Of a DNA stretch of 64,000 bases, positions 27,178-36,460 are shown in pieces. The position numbers and the translations under genes are program-made. Within the stretch, counting starts at the first letter, position 1. The number at the start of each line of letters is the position of its first letter. Source of the stretch: Plantibacter sp. VKM Ac-2880. Its GTDB lineage: Bacteria > Actinomycetota > Actinomycetes > Actinomycetales > Microbacteriaceae. The DNA lies in contig NZ_JADKSJ010000002.1 of the NCBI RefSeq assembly GCF_015351235.1, positions 1,054,001 through 1,118,000 on the forward strand. Reading direction: 5' to 3'. The notes beneath the pieces were generated by a model. It was not told where the DNA came from and ran no database searches. It was given only the letters and a program-made list of their open reading frames with translations.

Positions 27178-29051
27178 CCGTGGATAAGCTCAAGATGCAC
27201 TCCTCCGACCTGACCGAAAAAAACGTCGATCTGATCGCCGAACTCTTCCCGACAACCGTCACCGAGTCCATGGACGCTGAAGGAATACCGCAGCGTGCGA
27301 TCGACTTTGACGCGCTCCGGCAGGAGCTCTCCAGCGAGGTTGTCGTCGTCGAGGGCGCGCAGGAGCGCTACCAGCTCGACTGGCCAGGAAAGCGCGCCGC
27401 CGCATTCGCGGCCAACGCGCCGATCACGAAGACGCTCCGGCCGGTGCGGGAAGAATCTGTCGATTTCGACACGACGAAGAACCTCTTCATCGAGGGCGAC
27501 AATCTCGAGGCGCTCAAACTTCTCCAGGAGTCCTACCTCGGCAAGATCCAGGCGATCTTTATTGATCCCCCCTACAACACGGGAAACGACTTCATCTATA
27601 ACGACAGCTTTGGCGTGACGACGCGCGAGTACATGGAACGATCTGGCCAAATCGGAACTGATGGCGAGAGGTTTGTCACCAATACAGAATCATCAGGGAG
27701 GCTCCACTCCAATTGGCTAAGCATGATCTACTCGCGACTAAAGCTGTCGCGAAATCTCCTGCGCGCAACGGGCGTCCTGTTCGTCACCATCGGAGACGCC
27801 GAGTCCGCAAACCTTCGTCGCGTTCTCGACGAAATCTTCGGCGAGAAGAACTTCGTCGCGAACATCGTCTGGCAATCACGAACCTCTATCTCGGATGACC
27901 TAGAGGTGTCACCCAACCACAACCACGTCCTTGTCTACTCACGAGACCGAGACCATCTCGCCTTCTGGGGTGAGCCGCTGAGAGAGGATGAGTACACGAA
28001 CCCCGATGGCGACCCGAGAGGGCCTTGGAAGCTGGTTCCCCTCGATGCCAATAAGCCCGGTGGAGACACACACTACGCGGTGGAGAACCCTGAAACGGGT
28101 CAGAGCTTCTGGCCACCGCAGGGCCGTTCTTGGGCGATAAACCCTCGTTCGATGCGTGCGCTGATGGACGATGGGCGGATCAAATTCGGGCTACGCGGCG
28201 ACAGTGCTCCAAAACGCAAGCTCTTCCTCGCAGAACGGAACGAGCGCGGCGATACACGAACGCCTAGCTCGATCCTTATCGATGCCGGGACAACGAAAAG
28301 CGGCAGTGAAGAGGTCGCCAGACTCTTCGGTCAGAAGGGAGTGTTCGACTACCCCAAGCCCACAGCGCTCGTACGACGCCTCCTGAGTTATGCAACGTTA
28401 GGCACCAAAGACGCTATAGTGCTCGACTTCTTCGCCGGATCAGGTACTACCGCTCAGGCGGTTCTTGAGTTAAACCTGTTAGATCAGGGAACGCGTGCTT
28501 TTATCCTTGTCCAGATGCCGGAGACGACCGCGCCGGAGTCAGCGGCAGCAAAGCTAGGATATGCAACGATTCCTGCGGTCGCGCGGCAAAGAATTCGCCT
28601 TGCTAGCGATGTTCTAGCGTCGACTGTCGATAGCGCGGACGTCGACACAGGATTCCGCTCGCTCAGAATTGACACAACCAACATGGTCGACCTCCAGGTG
28701 GGCCCCGATGACCTGGTACAGGCATCACTCGCTGGTGCAGTCGGGAGCGTAAAGTCCGATCGAACAGATGAAGACCTGCTTTTCCAGGTTTTGCTCGATT
28801 GGGGCCTAGACCTCAGCGAGCCAATCACCGTCGAGGGAGCGGGTGATCACCGTGTGCTCGCTGTCGCCGACGATGCGCTCATCGCGTGCTTTACTGACGA
28901 GGTCTCGCCCGAAGTGGTCCGCGCGATCGCGGAACGGCACCCGCTTCGAGCCGTCTTTAAGGACGCAGGTTTCGCTTCCGATGCTGCGCGGATCAATGCC
29001 GAGCAGATCTTTCGGGAACTATCTCCCGAGACAGATCTGCGCACGATATAG
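27174..29051 (+). CDS. mod: Type III restriction-modification methyltransferase (Mod)
   Basis: A 625-residue DNA methyltransferase. Motif IV DPPYNTGND lies near residue 130 and motif I DFFAGSGTTAQAV near 419. This order (IV before I) defines the beta class of N6-adenine methyltransferases to which type III Mod proteins belong. The block between about 190 and 390 is the expected target-recognition region and is visibly less GC-rich than the ends. Its start overlaps the DUF4391 stop (ATGA). Mod recognises the site and methylates one strand; with Res it would form the restriction complex. Confidence 0.93.
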   Translation: MTVDKLKMHSSDLTEKNVDLIAELFPTTVTESMDAEGIPQRAIDFDALRQELSSEVVVVEGAQERYQLDWPGKRAAAFAANAPITKTLRPVREESVDFDTTKNLFIEGDNLEALKLLQESYLGKIQAIFIDPPYNTGNDFIYNDSFGVTTREYMERSGQIGTDGERFVTNTESSGRLHSNWLSMIYSRLKLSRNLLRATGVLFVTIGDAESANLRRVLDEIFGEKNFVANIVWQSRTSISDDLEVSPNHNHVLVYSRDRDHLAFWGEPLREDEYTNPDGDPRGPWKLVPLDANKPGGDTHYAVENPETGQSFWPPQGRSWAINPRSMRALMDDGRIKFGLRGDSAPKRKLFLAERNERGDTRTPSSILIDAGTTKSGSEEVARLFGQKGVFDYPKPTALVRRLLSYATLGTKDAIVLDFFAGSGTTAQAVLELNLLDQGTRAFILVQMPETTAPESAAAKLGYATIPAVARQRIRLASDVLASTVDSADVDTGFRSLRIDTTNMVDLQVGPDDLVQASLAGAVGSVKSDRTDEDLLFQVLLDWGLDLSEPITVEGAGDHRVLAVADDALIACFTDEVSPEVVRAIAERHPLRAVFKDAGFASDAARINAEQIFRELSPETDLRTI

Positions 29052-29062
29052 ATAGCCGGCCG

Positions 29063-29497
29063 ATGACACCCACTGAATCTTCTGCAATTCTGGATTACCT
29101 CGTCACTGATTGGACGAACGAGGTCGTCGAGTTCAGAACGGCCAGCGCCAGGCACTCAACGGATAAACACGGCGAACCCTCCTCGTCGACGCAGAGCCGG
29201 CTGGCGCTGAAACAAGACGTGAAGCGGTCCATCGACCAGGGACTCACGCGCCGTGGAGTCCATGAGGGCGAGCACACGGCCTTGAGGGTTGTGCCCGCGG
29301 ACATTCCAGCTGCACCAGCCAGGCGAGGTTTCATCGGTCGGCACACCGCCCGGATAGAGATAACTGAAGATCGGCGAACATGGATAATAATAGGGCATAT
29401 CGCGCCACTCGCTGACAACGCGCATCATCCGAAACAACAGATGGGTAAGTACTGCTCAGCACCGTGGAGAAGTTTGGCGAGCCCTTGCTCCCGATGA
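29063..29497 (+). pseudogene. Eroded AlbA_2 (Schlafen-type) DNA-binding gene
   Basis: A 144-residue ORF. The opening ILDYLVTDWTNEVVEFRTAS resembles the start of AlbA_2 domains (typically ...E.VEFK.A...F..DK.GKYFSALSNEA). The later SRLALKQDVKRSIDQGLTRR and LRVVPADIPAAPARRGFIGR resemble the LK.DV...T.GLTF..V and RV..F.IPAAP.G.P segments that follow in such proteins. The central YFSALSNEA-type block expected between them is missing, and the C-terminus is unlike the family. It lies 11 bp after mod, where an ATP-binding/AlbA_2 gene could be expected. An internally deleted, decayed gene is the best reading, but the match is from memory only. Confidence 0.45.
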
Positions 29498-29576
29498 GCT
29501 TAAGCTCCGTTCGTTTGGGTTATGTTCCATCCGAAACGTCTAGAATTACCCGAATCAAACCGAAGTGGCTAACTCG

Positions 29577-32500
29577 ATGAAACTCCAATTCAAGCTCCAG
29601 CAGTATCAGACCGAAGCGGTCAACGCCGTCGTCGACGTCTTCGCCGGGCAGCCGTTCGCCGATGGCGTGAGGTACCGCGTCGACCCGGGTAGGGATATCG
29701 CACCGACCCTACTCGACGACGCAGGGCTGCGAAACACGGCGATCTCGATTCCTGCTCCGCAGTTGCTGAAGAACGTGCATGCAGTCCAAAAGGAGCGCGG
29801 GCTGCCCCTAGCAAAGACCCTTGTGGCCTCGCCGGCTGCGCCGATCAACCTAGACGTCGAGATGGAAACCGGCACCGGCAAGACGTACGTCTATATCAAG
29901 ACGATCATGGAGCTGCACAAGCGGTACGGCTGGTCGAAGTACATCGTTGTCGTGCCGACCATCGCGATCCGGGAAGGCGTGAAGAAATCCTTCGACGTCA
30001 CCGCCGACCACTTCCAGCAGCTTTACGGCACGAAGCCGCGAACGTTCGTCTACAATTCGTCTCGGCTGCACGAGCTGGAGCGATTCTCATCGAATGCCGG
30101 GGTGCAGGTGATGATCATCAACACTCAGGCGTTCAATGCGACCGGCAAAGACGCTCGCCGCATCTCCGCGGTGCTCGACGACTTCCAGTCCCGAAAGCCG
30201 ATCGATGTCATCGCTGCGAACCGGCCGATCCTGATCGTCGATGAGCCTCAGAAGATCGAAGGCGACGGCAAGAAGGCATCGAAGTCCCTGACCGCGCTGG
30301 GCATGTTCAACGCACTCTTCGCAGTCCGGTACTCGGCCACGCACAAGATCGACCGCACGAAAGTGCACCGGCTGGACGCGCTCGATGCCTACAACCAGAA
30401 GCTCGTGAAGAAGATTGCTGTGCGCGGCATCACGGTGAAGGGACTCGCGGGTAGTACCGCCTACCTGTACGTCGACGGGCTCGAAATAGGCAACGGGGCT
30501 GACTTCCCGAAGGCGCGCGTAGAGCTCGAGGTGCAGACCGCGACGGGGATCCGGCGCCAGGTCAAGCGACTTTCGCAGGGCATGAACCTACACGACCTGT
30601 CGAACGGGATCGAGGCATACAAGGGCATTTTCGTCCGCGTCGTTGATGCTAACCAGGACATAATCGAGCTGAGCAACGGCGACGTTATAACGGCCGGTCA
30701 GATTACGCACGATGTCACGGACGATGCCAAGCGGCGCATCCAGATTCGAGAAGTGATCCGCGCGCACCTCGCCAAGGAGCGGGAGCTCTACGCGCAGGGT
30801 GTAAAGGTGCTTTCGTTGTTCTTCATCGACGAAGTGGCCAAATACCGCGACTACACGCGCGAAGACACGCTCGGGGAGTACGCACGCGTCTTCGAGGATG
30901 AGTATAGGGCACTGGTCGCCGACCAGCTCGAGCAGCTCGATCTTGAAGAGGGATCCGAGCGGTATCGCGCGCACCTCGAGTCGATCTCGGTCAGGGAGAC
31001 TCACCAGGGTTACTTCTCCATCGACAAGAGGTCCGGGCATTCCATCGATGGTTCGGTGAAGAAGACCGGGGAGACCGCAGGGCAGTCGGACGATGTGGCC
31101 GCTTACGACCTCATTCTTAAAGACAAGGAACGGCTGCTGTCATTCGACGAGCCGGTGCGGTTCATCTGGTCGCACTCTGCCCTGCGCGAGGGCTGGGACA
31201 GCCCTAACGTCTTCGTTATGGGAATGCTCAAGAAGAGCGACAACACCACGACGAGGCGGCAGGAGATCGGTCGAGGGCTGCGTCTGTCGGTAGACCAGCA
31301 CGGCGAGCGTATGGACAACCACGTGACTGTGCACGACATCAATGAGCTCACGGTTGTAACCGACGAGTCGTACACCGAGTTTGTTACCGCGCTGCAGAAG
31401 GAGATCGCTGCGTCGCTCAGCGCCCGGCCACGGAAAGCGACTCCTGAGTTCTTCGCGGGCAAGATTGTCGAGGATCCAACGACCGCGGAGAAGGTTCCGA
31501 TCACCGAAGACCAAGCCAAGCAACTCCAGTTCTGGCTTACCACAAACGGCTTCATCGACTACGAACAGCACCTCACCGACAAGTGGGTCAACCGAGCCGA
31601 CATCGAGATGCCCTCTATGCCCGCAGGGCTCGACGAGTACCATTATCAGGTCGCCGAGCTAATCGATTCGTTGCACCTCGATATTCCTGCACCGGTCGAT
31701 GGACGGAAGCCGAAAAAGGTCCCGCTCAACGAAGCGAACTTTCACAAGCATGAGTTTCAGGAACTGTGGCGCCGCATCAACCACAAGGCCGTCTACCAGG
31801 TCGAGTTCGACTCGACAGAACTCATCGGCAAGTGCATTCACGCGCTTGATAAGGCGCTGAACGTCACCGTCATGCAATACGTGGTCCGAAAGGGCGTACA
31901 GCTCGCCGCCCTCGACGCTGGCCAGCTCGAGGCCGGCGACGGGTTCAAGGTCTCCACCACCAAGGTCGAGGAGTCTGCTCTATCAGCCGGCTCAACCGTG
32001 AAATATGACTTGCTCGGCGAGATCGCAGACAAGACCCACCTGACCCGACGCACGTGTGCAGCAATACTCACCGGGGCATCCCCAGAGACGTTCGCAAAGT
32101 TCAAGCAAAACCCTGAGCAGTTCATCACCGAGGCAGCCCGGATCATCAATGAGCAGAAGGCAACGGTGATAGTCGAACACCTCGCATACGATCCTCTCGA
32201 CGACCGCTATGACGACTCGATATTCACCGAGAGTCAAACAGCGCAAGACCTGTCGAAGGCAGGCGACAAGCTGAACAAGAGCGTCTACGAGTACGTGGTT
32301 ACGGACTCCAAAGTGGAACGGTCGTTCGTCACTGAACTCGACACGAGCGACGAAGTCGTCGTGTACTCAAAACTGCCGCGCGGGTTCTTCATCCCCACCC
32401 CGGTCGGTGACTACAACCCAGACTGGGCAATCGCCTTCCGCGAGGGAAGCGTCAAACACGTGTACTTCATCGCGGAGACGAAAGGCTCTATGTCGACGCT

Positions 32501-32642
32501 CCAGCTCAAGGGAATCGAGCAGGCCAAGGTCGAGTGTGCGAGGAGGTTCTTTGCCTCGATCAACTCCAGGCCCGACAATGCTGGCGTGAAGTACGACGTC
32601 GTTGACTCATACGATTCTCTCCTTCAGCTCGTCGGGGCCTGA
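29577..32642 (+). CDS. res: Type III restriction endonuclease subunit (Res)
   Basis: A protein of 1021 residues from ATG 29577 (MKLQFKLQQYQTEAV, the usual Res opening); an in-frame GTG at 29565 would add four residues. The SF2 helicase part has Walker A METGTGKTYVY near 96, IVDEPQKIEG near 218, YSATHK near 245 and QEIGRGLRLSVD near 565. The C-terminal nuclease has DYNPDWAIAF and FIAETKGS near 943 and 962, a PD...ExK arrangement. It would translocate and cut DNA together with Mod. An 80-bp gap separates it from the eroded AlbA_2-like gene, so it may have a local promoter. Confidence 0.92.
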   Translation: MKLQFKLQQYQTEAVNAVVDVFAGQPFADGVRYRVDPGRDIAPTLLDDAGLRNTAISIPAPQLLKNVHAVQKERGLPLAKTLVASPAAPINLDVEMETGTGKTYVYIKTIMELHKRYGWSKYIVVVPTIAIREGVKKSFDVTADHFQQLYGTKPRTFVYNSSRLHELERFSSNAGVQVMIINTQAFNATGKDARRISAVLDDFQSRKPIDVIAANRPILIVDEPQKIEGDGKKASKSLTALGMFNALFAVRYSATHKIDRTKVHRLDALDAYNQKLVKKIAVRGITVKGLAGSTAYLYVDGLEIGNGADFPKARVELEVQTATGIRRQVKRLSQGMNLHDLSNGIEAYKGIFVRVVDANQDIIELSNGDVITAGQITHDVTDDAKRRIQIREVIRAHLAKERELYAQGVKVLSLFFIDEVAKYRDYTREDTLGEYARVFEDEYRALVADQLEQLDLEEGSERYRAHLESISVRETHQGYFSIDKRSGHSIDGSVKKTGETAGQSDDVAAYDLILKDKERLLSFDEPVRFIWSHSALREGWDSPNVFVMGMLKKSDNTTTRRQEIGRGLRLSVDQHGERMDNHVTVHDINELTVVTDESYTEFVTALQKEIAASLSARPRKATPEFFAGKIVEDPTTAEKVPITEDQAKQLQFWLTTNGFIDYEQHLTDKWVNRADIEMPSMPAGLDEYHYQVAELIDSLHLDIPAPVDGRKPKKVPLNEANFHKHEFQELWRRINHKAVYQVEFDSTELIGKCIHALDKALNVTVMQYVVRKGVQLAALDAGQLEAGDGFKVSTTKVEESALSAGSTVKYDLLGEIADKTHLTRRTCAAILTGASPETFAKFKQNPEQFITEAARIINEQKATVIVEHLAYDPLDDRYDDSIFTESQTAQDLSKAGDKLNKSVYEYVVTDSKVERSFVTELDTSDEVVVYSKLPRGFFIPTPVGDYNPDWAIAFREGSVKHVYFIAETKGSMSTLQLKGIEQAKVECARRFFASINSRPDNAGVKYDVVDSYDSLLQLVGA

Positions 32643-32873
32643 AAGGGCGTCGTTTACAAGACCATTGTCCCAGGCAGCGCAGCCCGGACGCGCAAACCGC
32701 TCGTTTCGCAGCATGTAGGGGAGAACCTACCAGTCAGGCAGCGACCCATCCGACTCGTGGTCCGAATGCGACCCAGCATGCCGACCACATGGTGCCCGCG
32801 GCACCGAAACCCGACTATCGCCAGCGAGAATCGAGGACCCCAGCCTCATGCCTAGGTCGATTCCCTGAATCGC

Positions 32874-33425
32874 TCACCTCCGCTCCACATCCAACAACGC
32901 ATCCACCGACCCGACCTCCGCAACGAGCGCATCCCACCCACGCTCCCCCGCGACCGCGGCCTCGCCGTCGGTGAGCAACCGCAGTGTCCGCACGTGCCCG
33001 ACCACCTGGCCGGCCTCGTTCCGGATATCGTCGAACGACGCTCCCCAGCGCGACGGCGTCACCAGAAGCGCTGAGATCGCCGTCCCGTTGAGGAACGGTG
33101 TCCCGTTACGCCACGGCGCGAGCACCGGTGGCACCCGACGGTTGGTCGCGATCTCGTTGATCACGATGCGCAGCGCGACCATCGCGGCACCCTGCTGACC
33201 GTCGACGATCTCCACCGCGAGCTCGATCCGCTCACCGGAGTCGGTCTCCAGCCGAGACACGCCGGATGTGAGGATCGTCACAGGCCCGTCCTCAGGTCGC
33301 TTCTCGATCACCATCACCGACCCACCGATGCGGTCCTTGAACACCACCGGATCCAAGCCCAGGGCATCGAAAATGTGGAGCGGGAAGGCGTTTTCGCCCG
33401 GGACGAGAGGGACATCGTTGCTCAT
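32874..33425 (-). CDS. Hypothetical protein, possibly SUFU-like
   Basis: A 183-residue soluble protein without signal peptide or membrane segment. Conserved-looking blocks are TSGVSRLETDSGERIELAVE, NRRVPPVLAPWRN and TPSRWGASFDDIR. The layout, with a Trp/Pro-rich middle and a strand-rich N-half, recalls bacterial suppressor-of-fused (SUFU) domain proteins, but I cannot confirm this. It is the first chromosomal gene right of the type III operon, with a 231-bp gap in which nothing was recognised. Confidence 0.6.
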   Translation of the reverse strand: MSNDVPLVPGENAFPLHIFDALGLDPVVFKDRIGGSVMVIEKRPEDGPVTILTSGVSRLETDSGERIELAVEIVDGQQGAAMVALRIVINEIATNRRVPPVLAPWRNGTPFLNGTAISALLVTPSRWGASFDDIRNEAGQVVGHVRTLRLLTDGEAAVAGERGWDALVAEVGSVDALLDVERR

Positions 33426-33589
33426 GCGGCGAGCCTAACGAAGCCAACGATTGTTGGGCAGGCCCCGTTTGCAGGCACGACACACAGCGTTGTGGGTGGG
33501 CACCATCGCATCGGGCGCCCGTCCACCCCTGCCCCTAGGCGCGCGCCGTCGGTACGGTGGAACCAACGCCGCAGAGAGGTCCCACGCGC

Positions 33590-34297
33590 ATGTCGTCTTC
33601 GAACCAGCCGCCCGCCCAGAACCAGCCCTACCCGCTGCCCGTGCCAGGCCCGGCTCCCGTCAAGACCGGCAAGCGCGGCAACGGACTCGGCATCGCCGCC
33701 CTCATCGTCGGAGGGTTCGCGCTCATCGGGGCGTTCATCCCGATCCTCAACTACGTGGCAGGGTTCGTCGGGCTCGTCGGCCTCGTGCTCGGCATCGTCG
33801 CCCTGTGCCTGAAGAACCGGCAGAAGGGCTTCGCCGTCGCCGGCACGATCGTCTCGGCCATCGCGATCGTGCTGAGCATCATTCTCGCGATCACCTATAC
33901 GGCCGGGTTCGCCGGGCTCGTCAGCGACGCTGTGAAGACCGCGAAAGCAGAGTCCTCCGAGGCCGCCAACAAGGAGGTGTCGGTCGTCTACGAGGTCAAC
34001 GGCACCGCCACCGACGCCTCCATCGTCTACTCCACCTACACAGCGGGCACCAACGGGACCGAGCAGGCGACGGGCCAGGCGCTCCCCTTCATCAAGGAAC
34101 TCACCGTCACAGCGGGGAGCGACACCGACTTCACGGCGTTCTCCCTCATCGCGACCAACGGCGCCGAGGACACCGGCTCCGTCAGCTGCAAGATCACCGT
34201 CGACGGCGATGTGGTCGCCGAGCAGACCTCGACGGGCGCGGACGCATCGGTGTCATGCTCCGCGTCCGGTGTGGATGGGCTGACGGAGAACAAGTAG
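33590..34297 (+). CDS. DUF4190/MmpS-like membrane protein, copy 1
   Basis: A 235-residue protein from ATG 33590 with AGAGAGG upstream. A Pro/Gln-rich N-terminal cytoplasmic tail is followed by two or three membrane segments (NGLGIAALIVGGFALIGAFI, IVSAIAIVLSIILAITY). An extracytoplasmic domain of about 100 residues comes next, with the MmpS-like VVYEVNGTATDASIVYST opening and a paired-cysteine CKITVDGDVVAEQTSTG ending. A close paralogue lies at 36461-37219, on the far side of the Fic gene. The role is unknown; MmpS proteins are accessory factors of membrane transporters. Confidence 0.75.
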   Translation: MSSSNQPPAQNQPYPLPVPGPAPVKTGKRGNGLGIAALIVGGFALIGAFIPILNYVAGFVGLVGLVLGIVALCLKNRQKGFAVAGTIVSAIAIVLSIILAITYTAGFAGLVSDAVKTAKAESSEAANKEVSVVYEVNGTATDASIVYSTYTAGTNGTEQATGQALPFIKELTVTAGSDTDFTAFSLIATNGAEDTGSVSCKITVDGDVVAEQTSTGADASVSCSASGVDGLTENK

Positions 34298-34306
34298 CGC
34301 GGATGG

Positions 34307-35584
34307 CTACCCGCGCAGCACACCGGCCTGCTCGACAGCCGGCGCCGGCGGCCCGAGTCGAGGGCTCCCGCTGCCGGTGTCGCCTCCCCCGACCCGGTTG
34401 CTCCGTTCGGTGAGGCTGACCAGAGCGAGGTGCTGATCCGCCGTCCAACAGACCAACCTTCCCTTGTGGTCCTTGGTGCGGCCGAGGATGCCGGCCTCGG
34501 CGAGCTGCACCAGCGCTCGATGCGCCGCACCCGGAGACACCTCGTGCTGGACAGCCACCGTCTCGATGGTCAACACCGGGTCCGTCGCGAGCGCATCGAG
34601 GATCTTCAAGATCACGGCGTCGCTCCGCGGGACAGCCGGCTTGATTCCGCTGTCTTCACGGAAGCGGATCAGGTCCGCACGCACGCGGATGTCGAGCCGT
34701 TCGATGTCTTCCGAGAGACGCACGGCGTTGCCAGCGGCCAGCTCCGCAGCTTCCGCGAAGCCGACGATCCAGTCATCGAGGCGCGACGGGATGTCTCGAT
34801 ACGCCGTCAGCCCCGCGATGTAGCGATCAGTGTCGCCTGCGAACACCGTGCTGATCGGAATGAGGGTGTTCCGCAACGCATCGGCCCGACGAAGGACGGT
34901 GTGGATGAGCGCTCGACCGGTTCTTCCGTTGCCATCGATGAAGGGGTGGATCGTCTCGAACTGCGCGTGAGCGATCGCGGCGCGAACGACCGGGTTCCCC
35001 GAGGTCGCCGTGACGAATCGAGCGAGGTCATCGACCAGCCGACCGACCTCTTCCGGTGGCGGTGGCACGAACTCGGCACGCAGCGGACTCCAGCCTGGCC
35101 CACCCACCCAGTTCTGCTCGGCTCTCAAGCCAGGTCGTAGGCGCGGTTCGATGATGTGCTGCAGGCGCTCGATGCCTGAGGTGGTCACCGCGCGGCCCCG
35201 GTCGCCCAGCTCCGCGATCGCCTGCTCGGTGGCTCGCACGTTCGCGACGACGTCGAGCGCGACCCGGGTGCCCCGCTCGAGGAGCTCGGCGATGGCGAGC
35301 TTCTTCGGGGTCACACTGTTCCCCTCGATCCACGACGAGGAAATGCTCTCAGAACGGATCAACAGGTGGTTGAGGAATCGACCTCGTGGCCCGATTCGTT
35401 CGTCGGCGCGAGCCAACACCGCCAGAGCATCCTCGGCCGCCTGACGCGCCGCTGGGCCGATGTCGGGCAGCCCCTCGCCGAGCAGGCCGGGAACGAATGC
35501 CCGGTAGCGGCCCGGCGCGCGGTCCTTGCGCCCGAGATGGGAGCTGTCCTCCGGGTTCCAGAGCAGGTCGACGTAGTGCGCCAT
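34307..35584 (-). CDS. Fic family protein (class II layout) with C-terminal winged helix
   Basis: A 425-residue protein; AGGAGG lies six bases before the ATG. The Fic core motif HPFIDGNGRTGR is complete near residues 210-221, so AMP transfer is feasible. Upstream, SSSWIEGN near 80 is the inhibitory S/T-x3-E-G-N helix of class II Fic proteins, which controls ATP binding in cis. The C-terminal part (AVILKILDALATDP, then HEVSPGAAHRALVQLAEAGI) is a winged-helix DNA-binding domain. This suggests autoregulation or a nucleic-acid-linked target. The gene sits between the two MmpS-like paralogues. Confidence 0.9.
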   Translation of the reverse strand: MAHYVDLLWNPEDSSHLGRKDRAPGRYRAFVPGLLGEGLPDIGPAARQAAEDALAVLARADERIGPRGRFLNHLLIRSESISSSWIEGNSVTPKKLAIAELLERGTRVALDVVANVRATEQAIAELGDRGRAVTTSGIERLQHIIEPRLRPGLRAEQNWVGGPGWSPLRAEFVPPPPEEVGRLVDDLARFVTATSGNPVVRAAIAHAQFETIHPFIDGNGRTGRALIHTVLRRADALRNTLIPISTVFAGDTDRYIAGLTAYRDIPSRLDDWIVGFAEAAELAAGNAVRLSEDIERLDIRVRADLIRFREDSGIKPAVPRSDAVILKILDALATDPVLTIETVAVQHEVSPGAAHRALVQLAEAGILGRTKDHKGRLVCWTADQHLALVSLTERSNRVGGGDTGSGSPRLGPPAPAVEQAGVLRG

Positions 35585-35837
35585 GCAGTGCCTCCTGACG
35601 TCGATGAACTCAAAACACGATCTCTCTTAGAGACCATAAAGTAAATATACCACCGTCCTCATCACCGCTAGGGGATACCCCCTCCTGAAACTTGGTGGCG
35701 TGCCCTACATTGGGACTGTTGTCCCCCACAGTGCGGACATCAGACTGAACACACAGGGGGCCTCACGGCGTGAACCTGACTTCGCCGCCTGCCCGCTGAA
35801 CGTCCCGCCGGTGCAAGCCCTCTCCGAAAGCACCTCG

Positions 35838-36338
35838 ATGACGCTTGTCCCCCAGCAGCCCGGGCACATCCCCGCCGGTTGGTACCCGAATCCGCAGCGC
35901 CCCGGCCAGCAGCAGTACTGGGACGGCGCCGCCTGGACGACGGCCGTCGCACCACTCGCTCCGACCGGGCCGATGCCCATGGTTCCCGCAACGCAGCAGT
36001 ACGGAGCGCCCGCAGCCCCGAACGCCTACGCACCCATGCCGTACAACAACCAGCCGTACCCGGCACCGGTCCCGTACGCCCGTCCGCTCAAGGAGAGCGG
36101 AACCGGCTACCTGCTGGCGATCCTCCTCGGCGGCTTCGGCGCGCACCAGTTCTATCTGGGCAACGTCGGCGCCGGCATCGGGTTCATCGCCCTTTGGTGG
36201 GGCGGCTGGGCGTTGAGCGCGATCGGCATCGGCTTCATCGCGATCCTCGCCGCCTTCGTCTGGTGGATCGTCGACCTCTGCACCATGCAGTCCCAGGTCG
36301 ACTCCGCCAACCGACGCCTCATCGCGTACCCGTACTGA
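35838..36338 (+). CDS. DUF2510 and TM2 domain membrane protein
   Basis: A 166-residue protein starting at ATG 35838, with GAAAG seven bases upstream; a longer in-frame ORF has no homology in its first 46 codons. DUF2510 (PAGWYPNPQRPGQQQYWDGA) is at 12-35 and a Pro/Tyr-rich linker follows. The C-terminus holds a TM2 domain with two membrane hairpin helices: GYLLAILLGGFGAHQFYLGN, then IALWWGGWALSAIGIGF and a W-W-x-x-D motif. TM2 proteins are widespread and poorly understood. The 253-bp region upstream, between it and fic, shows no other gene. Confidence 0.8.
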   Translation: MTLVPQQPGHIPAGWYPNPQRPGQQQYWDGAAWTTAVAPLAPTGPMPMVPATQQYGAPAAPNAYAPMPYNNQPYPAPVPYARPLKESGTGYLLAILLGGFGAHQFYLGNVGAGIGFIALWWGGWALSAIGIGFIAILAAFVWWIVDLCTMQSQVDSANRRLIAYPY

Positions 36339-36460
36339 CCCGCGTCGGCGCCCGACTCGCGCCCAGCGCGCAGACGCGACGCCTCTCCGACTCCCTCCCC
36401 CAGCGCCACCGACCGACGCCAGCACGTCGGCCGTCCACACCGCAGAAAGGCACCACCACC

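Noticed and set aside
29156-29437. Minus-strand ORF of 93 codons opposite the AlbA_2-like remnant
   Set aside because: No ribosome site or motif was seen, and it runs against the operon. The plus-strand reading has recognisable AlbA_2-like blocks.
23232-32642. Classification of the operon as DISARM or BREX
   Set aside because: No DUF1998 protein, PglZ, BrxC or PglX-like gene is present. The methylase is a beta-class type III Mod paired with a typical Res.
22540-32870. Integrase or attachment-site flanked genomic island
   Set aside because: No integrase, tRNA or convincing direct repeat at both borders could be found by eye. The island call rests on gene content and composition only.
32874-33425. 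Firm SUFU family assignment
   Set aside because: The resemblance is from memory of block patterns only. Without a profile search it is kept as a hypothetical protein with a suggestion.
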